DNA of 35,666 nucleotides from Myxococcota bacterium (GCA_023150805.1 JAKLKF010000079.1:1-35666); one strand, 5' to 3'. Shown: positions 1 to 8,286, numbered from the stretch's first letter. Notes: generated by a model from the sequence alone, not told the origin. Numbers and translations: made by a program.

Positions 1-114
1 CTCGACCAGGGCCTGCAGATCGGCCAGCAGCTCGGCGACCTGGACGCCGTCGACGCCGCCCTGGGGAGGCGGCCCGGCGGGTCCCGCGGGTCCTGGCTGG
101 CCGGGGGCGGACAT
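1..114 (-). CDS. Partial hypothetical protein (N-terminus only)
   Basis: An open frame starts at an ATG at 114 and runs off the left edge, giving 38 residues. The start is Gly/Pro-rich and collagen-like (GQPGPAGPAGPP), followed by a helix-like stretch ending VAELLADLQALVE. It begins 9 bases after the Maf stop codon, so the two are probably co-transcribed. Too little remains to name a function, and the start could belong to any protein with a disordered N-terminus. Confidence 0.5.
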   Translation of the reverse strand, partial: MSAPGQPGPAGPAGPPPQGGVDGVQVAELLADLQALVE

Positions 115-123
115 CGCTGCGCC

Positions 124-801
124 CTATCTCGAGCCCGAAGCGGGGGCCCCCCGCCCGTCTCCCAGGAGCCGCCACCCCCGCGCGCGCAGGCGACCCACCA
201 GGGCCAGCACCGGCAGGCCGATCACGTTGGTCCAGTCGCCGTCCACGGCCTCGACCAGCCAGGCCCCCCGGCGCTCGACCATGTAGCCGCCGGCGCAGCC
301 CGCCGCCTCGCCCCAGCCGATGTAGGCGTCCAGCTCGTCGTCGGAGAGGTCGGCGCGCAGGTGCACCGTGCTGGTGACCAGCAGCTCCTCGTCTCCCCCC
401 AGGTCGGCCGGCGCAGCCAGGGCCACCGCCGTCGACAGCCGGTGGGCGCGACCGCGGAGCTGCCGCAGGCGGGCGCGCCAGGCCTGCGGGTCGGCGGGCT
501 TGCCGATGGCCTCCGCGCCGTGGCCCTGCTCCGCCAGGGTGCGCCCCTCCCCCGGCAGCCACAGCACCTGGTCGGCGCCGATGACCAGGGCCGCGGGCCA
601 GCGCGCGGCCACCTCGGCGGCCTTGGCCCGGGCCCGCGCGCGCGCCGTGGCCAGCGGGTCCGCGCCGCGGATGGCCTCCTCGTCGACGTCGGGCGCCACC
701 GCCCGACAGGGCAGCCCGGCCTCCTCCAGGAGCTGCGCCCGCCACCGGCTGCTGCTGGCCAGCACCACCTCCGGCCGCGCCGCGCCATCGCCTTGCGTCA
801 T
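124..801 (-). CDS. maf: Maf/YceF/YhdE-family nucleoside triphosphate pyrophosphatase
   Basis: A 225-residue protein of the Maf family, cytoplasmic enzymes that hydrolyse non-canonical or modified nucleoside triphosphates to the monophosphate and pyrophosphate. Visible family motifs are the N-terminal substrate loop LASSSRWR (residues 14-21), VIGADQ near residue 75, GKP near 100, and the GCAGGY segment near 170. The ATG at 801 is preceded by a good ribosome site (GGAGGCGAGAG). The gene is divergent from the chaperone operon, with 149 bases between the starts. The extra C-terminal tail after VGRLRARGWRLLG is low-complexity. Family assignment is firm; which substrate subclass it prefers cannot be read from sequence. 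Confidence 0.92.
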   Translation of the reverse strand: MTQGDGAARPEVVLASSSRWRAQLLEEAGLPCRAVAPDVDEEAIRGADPLATARARARAKAAEVAARWPAALVIGADQVLWLPGEGRTLAEQGHGAEAIGKPADPQAWRARLRQLRGRAHRLSTAVALAAPADLGGDEELLVTSTVHLRADLSDDELDAYIGWGEAAGCAGGYMVERRGAWLVEAVDGDWTNVIGLPVLALVGRLRARGWRLLGDGRGAPASGSR

Positions 802-826
802 CTCTCGCCTCCAGCGGGGCCCCGGC

Positions 827-856
827 TTGGTCGGGCCCGGCCCGGGATGCTACCGT
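827..856 (+). promoter_or_regulatory. Candidate promoter of the chaperone operon
   Basis: A TTGGTC box (827-832) lies 18 bases before TACCGT (851-856), which carries an extended TGC just upstream. The 10-base string TGCTACCGTC (848-857) recurs upstream of the third Hsp70 at 26656-26665, which is the main reason to list it. The leader to the ATG at 951 would be about 88 bases. The -35 match is weak, so this remains a candidate. Confidence 0.35.
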
Positions 857-950
857 CCCCGGCGACTGTGCGGTCGGGCGAGATCCCGACCATCGACCGC
901 CTGGTGGACGGCAGGCCGCCGCCGACCGCGCGGCGCCGCAAAGGAGCACG

Positions 951-2951
951 ATGAAGACCCGAGCTGTCGGCATCGACCTGGGCACGACCTTCTCGGCGAT
1001 CGCCCACGTCAACAAGCACGGCGTGCCCGAGATCCTGCCCAACGCCGAGGGGGACCGCATCACCCCGTCGGTGATCCTCTTCGACGGCGACGACGTGATC
1101 GTCGGCAACTACGCCAAGCAGGCGGCGGTCGCCTTCCCGCACCAGGTGGTGGAGTTCGTCAAGCGCCACATGGGCGAGGACGACTTCAGCTTCGAGTACC
1201 GCGGCGAGCAGTACTCGCCGGAGAAGCTGTCCAGCTACATCCTGGCCCGGCTCAAGCACGACGCCGAGCACCGCCTGGGGCACCGGATCGACCAGGCCGT
1301 GATCACCGTGCCGGCCTACTTCGGCGACAAGCAGCGGCGGGCGACGATCCGCGCCGGCGAGCTGGCCGGGCTCAAGGTGCTCAAGCTGGTCAACGAGCCG
1401 ACCGCGGCGGCCTTCGCCTACGGCCTGGCCCACCAGGGCCAGAAGATGCGCTGCCTGGTCTTCGACCTGGGCGGCGGCACCTTCGACGTGACGATCGTCG
1501 ACATCGTCGGCAACGACATCACGGTGCTGGCCAGCACGGGCGACCACCAGCTCGGCGGCAAGGACTGGGACGACGCGCTGATGCGCTACGTCGCCGAGCA
1601 GTTCCAGAAGAAGCACGGCGTCGACCCGCTGGACGACCTGGTCGCCTACCACGACCTGCGCGCCAAGTGCGTGAGCGCCAAGCTCTCGCTGTCCCGGCGG
1701 CCCAAGGTCAACATCTTCTACGACTTCCAGGGCCGGATCCTGCGCCAGGAGGTCGGCCGCGAGACCTTCGAGGACCTGTCGATCGGCCTGATGGGGCGCT
1801 GCGAGGCGCTGACCCTGGACGTGCTGGAGGACGCGAAGGTCCGGCCGCAGGAGATCGACACGGTCCTGCTGGCCGGCGGCTCGACCCGCATGCCCATGGT
1901 CCGCGAGCTGATCCGCCGGATCTTCGACCGCGAGCCGGCCACCGACATCAACCCCGACGAGTGCGTGGCGCTGGGCGCGGCGCTGACGGCCGCCCTGGAG
2001 AGCGCGCGGCTGACCGGCGAGGCCCCGCCCGTCGACATCCGCACCCACGACGTCACCAGCCACAGCCTGGGCATGGTCGTCTACCGGGACGGCAAGCTGC
2101 ACAACAGCCCGATCATCTCCCGCAACAGCCGGATCCCCTGCGAGCGGACGCGCGACGACTACGTCACGACCCACGACGGGCAGAGCACGATGGACCTGTG
2201 GCTGGTCCAGGGCGAGAACCCCGACCCGCTGAACTGCAACGTGCTCGGCCACTTCGAGTTCTACGGCATCCCGCCCCGGCCCGCCGGCCGCACCCAGCTC
2301 GCCGTCACCTACCGGTACAACGCCAACGGCATCGTCGAGGTCGAGGCGATGGACCTCAACACGGGCCAGACCCTGGCGCACCGGCTGGCCCAGGGCGGGG
2401 TGACGCTGGAGGACCTCGCGCGCAACCGCGTGCCGATGCACATCGCCCTGGTGATGGACTGCTCGGGCTCGATGTACGGCACGAACATCCGGGACGCGCG
2501 CGCCGCGGCGATGGCCTTCATCGACCGGACGCTGGACCCCTCCCGGCACATCGCGGTCGTGGCCTTCCCCGGCGGGGTGCTGGCGCCGCCCTCCCAGGAT
2601 CGGGGCGCGCTGGGCAAGGCGATCCAGGGGCTGACCCCCATCGGGTCGACCCCGATGGCCAAGGGGCTGTCGCAGGCGCGCGAAGTGCTCAAGAGCACCG
2701 CGGGCGTCCAGCGCGTGGTGGTCATCCTCACCGACGGCCACCCCGACGACCCCGACGCCACCATGGCCGAGAGCCAGCGGATCCGCCGGACCGGCGGGCG
2801 GGTCGTGACCATCGGCGTCGGCCGCCAGGTCCAGCAGGACTTCCTGATGGGGCTGTGCTCCCGCCCCTCCGACTACCACCACTGCAACCAGAGCGTGGAG
2901 CTGGAGGGTACCTTCATCAACCTGGCGACCGAGCTGGCTCACGAGCGGTAG
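951..2951 (+). CDS. Hsp70-VWA fusion protein
   Basis: A 666-residue protein joining an Hsp70 ATPase and beta substrate-binding domain to a C-terminal von Willebrand A domain. The nucleotide-binding domain (about 1-365) keeps the phosphate-1 loop GIDLGTTFSA, the phosphate-2 loop VFDLGGGTFDVT and the adenosine loop LLAGGSTRMPMV, so ATP hydrolysis is expected. The beta-sandwich (about 370-480) starts at DVTSHSLGMVV. Where DnaK has a helical lid, residues about 495-666 form a VWA domain with a full MIDAS set: DCSGS near 503-507, a Thr in GSTPMAKG near 567, and an Asp in LTDGHPDD near 596. It should therefore bind a divalent metal and a protein ligand. No signal peptide is seen, so it is cytoplasmic. 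The ATG at 951 follows a strong AAGGAG site. It is the first of five same-strand genes, with grpE-like starting 10 bases after its stop. Ligand and client are unknown. Confidence 0.9.
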   Translation: MKTRAVGIDLGTTFSAIAHVNKHGVPEILPNAEGDRITPSVILFDGDDVIVGNYAKQAAVAFPHQVVEFVKRHMGEDDFSFEYRGEQYSPEKLSSYILARLKHDAEHRLGHRIDQAVITVPAYFGDKQRRATIRAGELAGLKVLKLVNEPTAAAFAYGLAHQGQKMRCLVFDLGGGTFDVTIVDIVGNDITVLASTGDHQLGGKDWDDALMRYVAEQFQKKHGVDPLDDLVAYHDLRAKCVSAKLSLSRRPKVNIFYDFQGRILRQEVGRETFEDLSIGLMGRCEALTLDVLEDAKVRPQEIDTVLLAGGSTRMPMVRELIRRIFDREPATDINPDECVALGAALTAALESARLTGEAPPVDIRTHDVTSHSLGMVVYRDGKLHNSPIISRNSRIPCERTRDDYVTTHDGQSTMDLWLVQGENPDPLNCNVLGHFEFYGIPPRPAGRTQLAVTYRYNANGIVEVEAMDLNTGQTLAHRLAQGGVTLEDLARNRVPMHIALVMDCSGSMYGTNIRDARAAAMAFIDRTLDPSRHIAVVAFPGGVLAPPSQDRGALGKAIQGLTPIGSTPMAKGLSQAREVLKSTAGVQRVVVILTDGHPDDPDATMAESQRIRRTGGRVVTIGVGRQVQQDFLMGLCSRPSDYHHCNQSVELEGTFINLATELAHER

Positions 2952-2960
2952 GAGACTCCC

Positions 2961-3503
2961 GTGGCAGACGATCGAAGCGCGCAGCAGGAGTTCTCGCTGG
3001 ACGCCCTCGGCGAGGAGGTGGGCAGCATCCGCGAGTTCGTGGAGCAGCAGTCCCGCCGCGACGAGGTGCAGCAGAAGGCCTTCGACGCCCTCTACACCGA
3101 GCTCAAGCAGTACAAGGAGGACTTCATCTACCAGCAGGAGAAGCCCCTGCTGCTCGACCTGCTCTTGTTCTACGACAGCCTGAACTGGTTCCAGCAGAGC
3201 CTGGTCAAGCAGGAGATGAGCGCCGAGGTCATCGCCGACAGCTTCCAGTACCTGATCGACGAGTTCCTGGAGCTGCTCTACCGGCGTGACGTGGTGCCGA
3301 TGGAGGGGCGAGAGCGCTTCGATCGCGAGACGCAGAAGGCGATCAAGGTGGTCTACGACGCGGACCCCGCCGCGGACTACGCCGTGCGACAGGTGCTCAA
3401 GCGCGGCTTCTCCCGCGGCAGCCGGATCCTGCGGCCCGAGGAGGTGGTGATCAGCCGCTTCGACGCCGGGCGCACGGCCGGCGATGACCCGGACAACACC
3501 TGA
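2961..3503 (+). CDS. GrpE-like nucleotide exchange factor
   Basis: A 180-residue GrpE-family protein that probably exchanges ADP for ATP on the flanking Hsp70s. It has a long N-terminal helical, coiled-coil-like region (about 10-60), then helices containing PLLLDLLLFYDSL (about 65-80), and a C-terminal beta-domain pattern with AIKVVYDADP, a VRQVLKRGF segment and SRILRPEEVVIS. It is about the usual length of GrpE (roughly 180-200 residues). The start is GTG at 2961, supported by GGAG six bases upstream. It sits between two Hsp70 genes, which argues that it serves them rather than the general DnaK. The sequence is divergent from housekeeping GrpE, but the family call is fairly safe. Confidence 0.82.
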   Translation: MADDRSAQQEFSLDALGEEVGSIREFVEQQSRRDEVQQKAFDALYTELKQYKEDFIYQQEKPLLLDLLLFYDSLNWFQQSLVKQEMSAEVIADSFQYLIDEFLELLYRRDVVPMEGRERFDRETQKAIKVVYDADPAADYAVRQVLKRGFSRGSRILRPEEVVISRFDAGRTAGDDPDNT

Positions 3504-3545
3504 TCCTCCACGGCCGGTGGGCATGAACATGAGCGGGGCGACGGC

Positions 3546-5243
3546 ATGAGCGACGACCTGGTCCTGGGCATCGACCTGGGCACCACGTTCTCTGCCATGG
3601 CGGTGGTCGACCGCTTCGGCAAGCCGGTCATCGTGCCCAACGCCGACGGGCACCCCACCACGCCCTCGGTGGTCCACTTCTACCACCGCGACGCCTGCGT
3701 GGTCGGCGAGGAGGCGGTCAAGATGGTCGTGGTGGACCCCACCAACGTGGTGCGGTTCATCAAGCGCTCGATGGGCGAGCCCGACTTCAGCCTGGAGTTC
3801 TTCGGCCGCAGCTACACGCCCCAGGAGCTGTCGGCGATCATCCTGCGCAAGCTCAAGGAGGACGCCGAGGAGGCGCTGGGCCACGAGGTCAAGGACGCCG
3901 TCATCACCGTGCCGGCCTACTTCAACAGCGCGCAGCGGGGCGCGACCGCCGAGGCGGGCGCCCTGGCCGGGCTGAACGTGCTGTCGATCATCAACGAGCC
4001 CACGACGGCCGCCATCGCCTACGGCATCGAGCGCCTGGGGCAGGACCGCCGCCTGCTCGTCTTCGACCTGGGGGGCGGCACCTTCGACGTCACCCTGATG
4101 GAGATCCGCGGCGTGTCCTTCCGGACCATCGCCAGCGACGGCAACGCCGAGCTGGGCGGCAAGGACTGGGACGACCGCCTGGTCAACTTCGTGGCCGAGC
4201 AGTTCATCGACAAGTTCGGGGTCGATCCCCGCGACGACCCGCACCGCTACCAGGAGCTCTACGAGCGCTGCCTGCACGCCAAGCTGTCGCTATCGACCCG
4301 TCCCCGCGCCGTGATCCCGGTGACCTACAAGGGCAACCGCCTGGTGGTCAGCGTGACCCGCGAGGAGTTCGAGGCGATGTCCCGGGACCTGGTCGACCAG
4401 TGCGCCGACACCTGCCAGCTCGTGCTGGAGCGGGCGCGCCTGGGCTGGGGGGACCTCGACGAGATCCTGCTGGTGGGCGGCTCGACCCGGATGCCGATGA
4501 TCCAGGAGCGGATCGTCGCGATCTCCGGGCGACAGCCCAGCGACGGCGTGAACCCCGACGAGTGCGTGGCGCTGGGCGCAGCGCTGGCCGGCGTGCTCCG
4601 CCATCGGCCCAAGCACCCCGCCCTGCTCGCGCACCGCCAGGCGCTCAGCGGCAAGGCCAAGGGGCGGCAGCCCTCCCCTGAGCCCGCTCCCTCCGCGACG
4701 CCGGCGCCGGCCGCGGCGCCCCCCTCCCCCCCTCCGCCGCCTCCCCCGCCGCTGCGCTCCGCCCCCCTGCGCGCGCCCACCCCCGTGGCCCCCGCCGCCG
4801 CCGACGAGGGGCTGCCGGTGGTCTCGGTGACCGACATCACCAGCCACGCGCTGGGGATCGTGGTCCTCGATCGCGAGCTGCGCGAGCGCGTGGTCTCGCT
4901 CCTGCCGGCGGGCACCGCCGTGCCCTGCCAGGAGCAGGGGCGCTTCGCCTACGCCTACGACGACATGACGGCCGTGCGGGTCGAGGTCACCGAGGGCGAG
5001 GGCTCGACCCGCGACGAGGTGAAGGTCATCGGCGAGGTGATCCTCGACAACCTGCCGCCCCGCCCCCGCGGCACCGTCATCGAGGTGACCTACCGCTACG
5101 GGGTCAACCAGATCCTCGAGGTCGACGTGCGCGACGTCGAGACGGGCGCCACGCGGCGCGCGCGCATGGACCTGCGCGGCGGCCTGAGCGGCGACACCCT
5201 GGACCGCGCGCGGGCCAACGTCGCCCGCGCCCAGGTGAGCTGA
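3546..5243 (+). CDS. Hsp70-family chaperone, lidless, with Pro-rich interdomain linker
   Basis: A 565-residue Hsp70. The ATPase domain (about 1-370) carries GIDLGTTFSAMAVVD, VFDLGGGTFDVTLME and LLVGGSTRMPMI and looks intact. Residues about 374-419 are a low-complexity Pro/Ala linker with a run of eight prolines, placed where the short hydrophobic interdomain linker of DnaK would be. A beta substrate-binding domain follows, starting DITSHALGIVV. The protein ends soon after this domain (ETGATRRARMDLRGG), so no helical lid is present. The ATPase domain resembles that of the upstream Hsp70-VWA (shared GGKDWDD and TFSAMAVVD/TFSAIAHVN), suggesting duplication. The ATG at 3546 is 42 bases after the grpE-like stop. 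A long linker could weaken the usual allosteric coupling; that is inference. Confidence 0.92.
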   Translation: MSDDLVLGIDLGTTFSAMAVVDRFGKPVIVPNADGHPTTPSVVHFYHRDACVVGEEAVKMVVVDPTNVVRFIKRSMGEPDFSLEFFGRSYTPQELSAIILRKLKEDAEEALGHEVKDAVITVPAYFNSAQRGATAEAGALAGLNVLSIINEPTTAAIAYGIERLGQDRRLLVFDLGGGTFDVTLMEIRGVSFRTIASDGNAELGGKDWDDRLVNFVAEQFIDKFGVDPRDDPHRYQELYERCLHAKLSLSTRPRAVIPVTYKGNRLVVSVTREEFEAMSRDLVDQCADTCQLVLERARLGWGDLDEILLVGGSTRMPMIQERIVAISGRQPSDGVNPDECVALGAALAGVLRHRPKHPALLAHRQALSGKAKGRQPSPEPAPSATPAPAAAPPSPPPPPPPPLRSAPLRAPTPVAPAAADEGLPVVSVTDITSHALGIVVLDRELRERVVSLLPAGTAVPCQEQGRFAYAYDDMTAVRVEVTEGEGSTRDEVKVIGEVILDNLPPRPRGTVIEVTYRYGVNQILEVDVRDVETGATRRARMDLRGGLSGDTLDRARANVARAQVS

Positions 5244-5335
5244 GGCGCGGTGCCCACGCGGCGATTGCCCATGGTCCCCCGAGGCGGTAAGGCCCCCGCT
5301 GCCCGCAGGTTCTCCCACTCCCGCGCCGGGCGGAC

Positions 5336-7465
5336 ATGAACGAGCGCGACTTCGACGAGATCAGCCGCTTCCTCACCATGGTGGGGAAGGCCACCCTGTT
5401 CGAGTACCTCGAGCTGGGCACCGACGCGTCCGAGGGCGAGGTCGACCAGGCGATCAAGGCCCGCCGCGCCTGGGCCCAGGGCCAGCAGGCCAACCCCAAG
5501 TACCGGGGCGAGGCGCTGTGGATCATCAAGAACGTGCGCGCCATGCGCGACGCGCTGGTGGACCACAAGGACCAGTACCTCGAGCGGGTGCAGTCGCGGG
5601 ACCAGGAGAAGAACCTCGAGGTCCTGACCCTGTTCATCCGCGGGACCCTGGCCAGCGGCTCGCTGACACCGGCCGGAGAGGCGGCGATCCTGGCCCAGGG
5701 TCGCAAGCTCGGCCTGCCCGACCTGATCGTGCAGCAGCGGATCCGCGCGCTGGCGGCCGAGCACGGCGTGGCGGCGGGCGCCGCCCCCTCCGCCGCCGAG
5801 GCGCTGCCCGACCACTACGCGGTCCTGGGCCTCTCGCCGGCCGCCACGGACGAGGAGATCGAGCTGGCCTACCGCGCCCGCTACCGGTGGGCGCGCTCGC
5901 TCGCCGACACGCGCCGCTCGCGCGAGGAGTACGCCCGCCTGGACGCGGCCCTCCGCGACCTCAAGGACCCGGCGCGGCGCGCTGCCTACGACCAGGTCCG
6001 GGGCGGGCGGCCCGCGGCCCCGAGGCCCGCGACGCCCCCGGACGAGGGGGTGGGCTACCTGCCCCCGCCGGCGGACGATCCCCTCACCCACCCCAGCACC
6101 GGCCTGGAGCCCTCGAACTACAGCGCCAGCCTGGGGTCCGGGGGGCCCCGCCTGGCCCCGGCCCGCCAGGACCGCGCCGAGCTGACCGAGCCGCCCGGCA
6201 CCCCGCCACCGGTGCGCCCGGACCGCGCCGACGGGGCACCGCTGTTCGGGCTCAGCGCCCCTCCGGGCACGCCCCTTCCGGTGGCCCCCGAGCCGGTGCG
6301 CCCTTCCGCCGTCCCACCCGAGGTCCGGATGCGCACCGCGCCCCCCGGGACTCGCGCGGTGCCTCCCCCGGCCACTCCGCGGCGAGAGCCGGTCCCCCGG
6401 GTCGAGGCCGAGCCGGCTCGGCCGGGATCTGCGCCCGGCGGCGAGCACGTGCCGCGGCCCGACCAGGTCACGGGCAAGACGCTGAGCCTCGCCCCGGCGC
6501 GCGAGAGCACGCGGCTGGAGCTGGCCTCGCCGGCGACGGTCAGCCTGCGCGTGGGTCGGAGCGGAGAGCAGGCGCGGATCCTGCTCCGCCAGGTCGGCGA
6601 GGGCGCCGTCACCGGCCGGGTCCTGGCCGACCGGGACTGGGTGACGGTCGATCCCGCGCGGCTCGATCCGGGCAGGACGCAGCACACGATCACGGCCCGC
6701 GTCCACGCGGAGCGGATGCCACGGCAGCGCGGCAGCAGCGTGGTCACCATCGTGCCCTCGCACGGGCCCCGCCTGTCGGTGACCATCGAGGCCGAGCGGC
6801 GGCGCGGGCCCAGCCCGGCCGTCCTCGGAGGCGCGCTGCTGGCGCTGCTCCTGCTGGGGCTCCTGGGCGTGATGGGCTGGAGCCGCCTGCACGGCGCCAC
6901 CCGGGAGCCCGAAGCGCTCGCCCGCGCGCTGGTGGTGCGGCCCGACCCCCCGACGGCGATGGTCTTCGTCGACGACAAGCTGATCGGGCCGGGCGAGCAG
7001 CGGCTGGAGGGCTCGGCCCTGGGGCAGGGGCCGGTGCGCGTGAAGGTCACCCTGGGAGGCTTCGACGACTTCGAGCAGGGGGTGATGCTGGTGCCCGGCG
7101 AGCCGCAGGTGGTCGACGCCCGCCTGGAGCTGCGCGAGCCCCTGGCCTTCCGCCCGAGCGCCACCCTGCAGGGGGTCGCCCTCCCCCGCGCGCAGGTCAC
7201 CGACCAGCTCGCCGGGGTGCAGGGGATGGTCGACCGCTGCTTCGTGGACCAGGCCGGGGCGCCGGACGCGCTGCGCCTGCGCGCCTACGTGGGCTTCAGC
7301 GGGCAGGTCGAGGGCGTGAGCCCCCAGCCCGAGGAGGGCCAGGATCCCGCCTTCCTGCTGTGCGTCCAGCGGGCCCTGCGCGCGATGTCCTTCGTGCTGG
7401 GGGAGCCCGCCGACTACTACTACTTCGACCTGGCGCTGCAGCGACCGGCGGGGCGCACCCCGTGA
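5336..7465 (+). CDS. Membrane protein with two HPD-less J-like domains, PEGA-like and AgmX-like C-terminal domains
   Basis: A 709-residue protein. Two J-domain-like modules occur: one at about 15-85 (FEYLELGTDASEGEVDQAI) and a clearer one at about 158-222 (DHYAVLGLSPAATDEEIELA, ending DPARRAAYDQ). Neither has the HPD tripeptide; the loop positions read RRAWAQG and RYRWARS. A Pro-rich region (about 225-375) and an Ig/BACON-like beta domain (about 385-485) follow. One membrane segment lies at about 493-518 (ALLALLLLGLLGVMGW), preceded by AERRRG, so the N-terminal part should be cytoplasmic. Beyond the membrane are a PEGA-like repeat (about 535-600) and an AgmX-like domain with two Cys (about 625-709). 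Position after the Hsp70 genes suggests a membrane-tethered Hsp70 partner. The ribosome site is weak. A poor TTGCCC/TAAGGC pair at 5265-5293 might be an internal promoter. Confidence 0.85.
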   Translation: MNERDFDEISRFLTMVGKATLFEYLELGTDASEGEVDQAIKARRAWAQGQQANPKYRGEALWIIKNVRAMRDALVDHKDQYLERVQSRDQEKNLEVLTLFIRGTLASGSLTPAGEAAILAQGRKLGLPDLIVQQRIRALAAEHGVAAGAAPSAAEALPDHYAVLGLSPAATDEEIELAYRARYRWARSLADTRRSREEYARLDAALRDLKDPARRAAYDQVRGGRPAAPRPATPPDEGVGYLPPPADDPLTHPSTGLEPSNYSASLGSGGPRLAPARQDRAELTEPPGTPPPVRPDRADGAPLFGLSAPPGTPLPVAPEPVRPSAVPPEVRMRTAPPGTRAVPPPATPRREPVPRVEAEPARPGSAPGGEHVPRPDQVTGKTLSLAPARESTRLELASPATVSLRVGRSGEQARILLRQVGEGAVTGRVLADRDWVTVDPARLDPGRTQHTITARVHAERMPRQRGSSVVTIVPSHGPRLSVTIEAERRRGPSPAVLGGALLALLLLGLLGVMGWSRLHGATREPEALARALVVRPDPPTAMVFVDDKLIGPGEQRLEGSALGQGPVRVKVTLGGFDDFEQGVMLVPGEPQVVDARLELREPLAFRPSATLQGVALPRAQVTDQLAGVQGMVDRCFVDQAGAPDALRLRAYVGFSGQVEGVSPQPEEGQDPAFLLCVQRALRAMSFVLGEPADYYYFDLALQRPAGRTP

Positions 7466-8286
7466 GCCGCTCGGTCGAGGATCGCATCGAGGCCCTGCTC
7501 GACGACGCCGAGGACTGCATCGACGCGGGCAACCTGGAAGGCGCGCTGGAGTTCTGCGAGCTGGCCCTGCGCCTGCAGCCCGACCACCCGGGCACCTGGT
7601 TCGTGAAGGGCGACGTGCTCCGCACCGCCGGCGCGCTGGAGGCGGCGGCGCAGGCCTTCCGCAAGGCCGCGCTGGGGCGACCGGATCACGCGGCCTGCTG
7701 GTCCTCGCTCGCGCTCACCGCCTTCGAGCTGCTGCGCTTCGACGAGGCGGCGGGCGCCGCCGCCCGCGCGATCCGCGCCGATCCCCACGACGCGGATGCC
7801 TGGTGGGTCCGCTCGCTGGTGCGGCAGTGGCGCGGGGACCTGGAGGGCGCCCGCCGCGCGGAGCTGCACGCCCACTGGCTCGACCCCCTGGCCCACCCGC
7901 TCCCCCCGGTGTTGACCGACGAGGAGGTCGAGGAGCTGATCTCCGACGCGCTGCGCTTCATGCCCGACGAGGTGCGCGAGTACCTGGCGGACGTGGCGAT
8001 CATCCTGGAGGAGGTGCCCTCGGCCGAGGCCTGCTCCTGGTACGACCCGCCCGCCTCGCCGCTGGAGCTGCTGGGCTACTTCAGCGGCGCGTCGCTGCGG
8101 GACCGCAGCACCCACGACCCCTGGAGCCAGCTCCCGGGGACGATCGTGCTCTTCCGCGCCAACCTGGCCCGGCGTGCCGCCGACCGGGAGGAGCTGATCG
8201 ACCAGCTCCGGATCACCCTCTTCCACGAGGTGGGCCACTTCCTGGGGCTGGACGAGGACGACCTCGAGGACCGCGGGCTGGACTGA
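7462..8286 (+). CDS. TPR domain fused to a zincin-type metallopeptidase
   Basis: A 274-residue protein. The first 135 residues are tetratricopeptide-like helices (for example ALEFCELALRLQPDHPGTWFVKGDVLR). The rest matches the small 'metallopeptidase family' zincins: a region predicted to bear LPGTIVLFRANL, then the HEVGH metal motif inside LFHEVGHFLGLDEDDLEDRG at the very C-terminus, with the third ligand probably in the following acidic segment. The GTG start at 7462 overlaps the TGA of the J-like gene (GTGA), so translation is probably coupled. No signal peptide is present, so it should act in the cytoplasm. As the last gene of the chaperone operon it may process clients or partners of the Hsp70s. 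That role is inference; the fold and motif are visible. Confidence 0.85.
   Translation: MSRSVEDRIEALLDDAEDCIDAGNLEGALEFCELALRLQPDHPGTWFVKGDVLRTAGALEAAAQAFRKAALGRPDHAACWSSLALTAFELLRFDEAAGAAARAIRADPHDADAWWVRSLVRQWRGDLEGARRAELHAHWLDPLAHPLPPVLTDEEVEELISDALRFMPDEVREYLADVAIILEEVPSAEACSWYDPPASPLELLGYFSGASLRDRSTHDPWSQLPGTIVLFRANLARRAADREELIDQLRITLFHEVGHFLGLDEDDLEDRGLD

Noticed and set aside
368..3289. Very long plus-strand open frame overlapping Maf and the Hsp70-VWA gene
   Set aside because: Arg/Pro/Gly-rich translation with no motifs, typical of a shadow frame in GC-rich DNA; the Hsp70 frame is unmistakable.
798..4277. Very long minus-strand open frame opposite the two Hsp70 genes
   Set aside because: It mirrors third-position GC of the real genes; composition is Val/His/Leu/Asp-rich with no family motif.
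4680..4800. Pro-rich stretch in the second Hsp70 as a frameshift scar
   Set aside because: The frame is open and the beta substrate-binding domain resumes in frame after it, so it is a linker.
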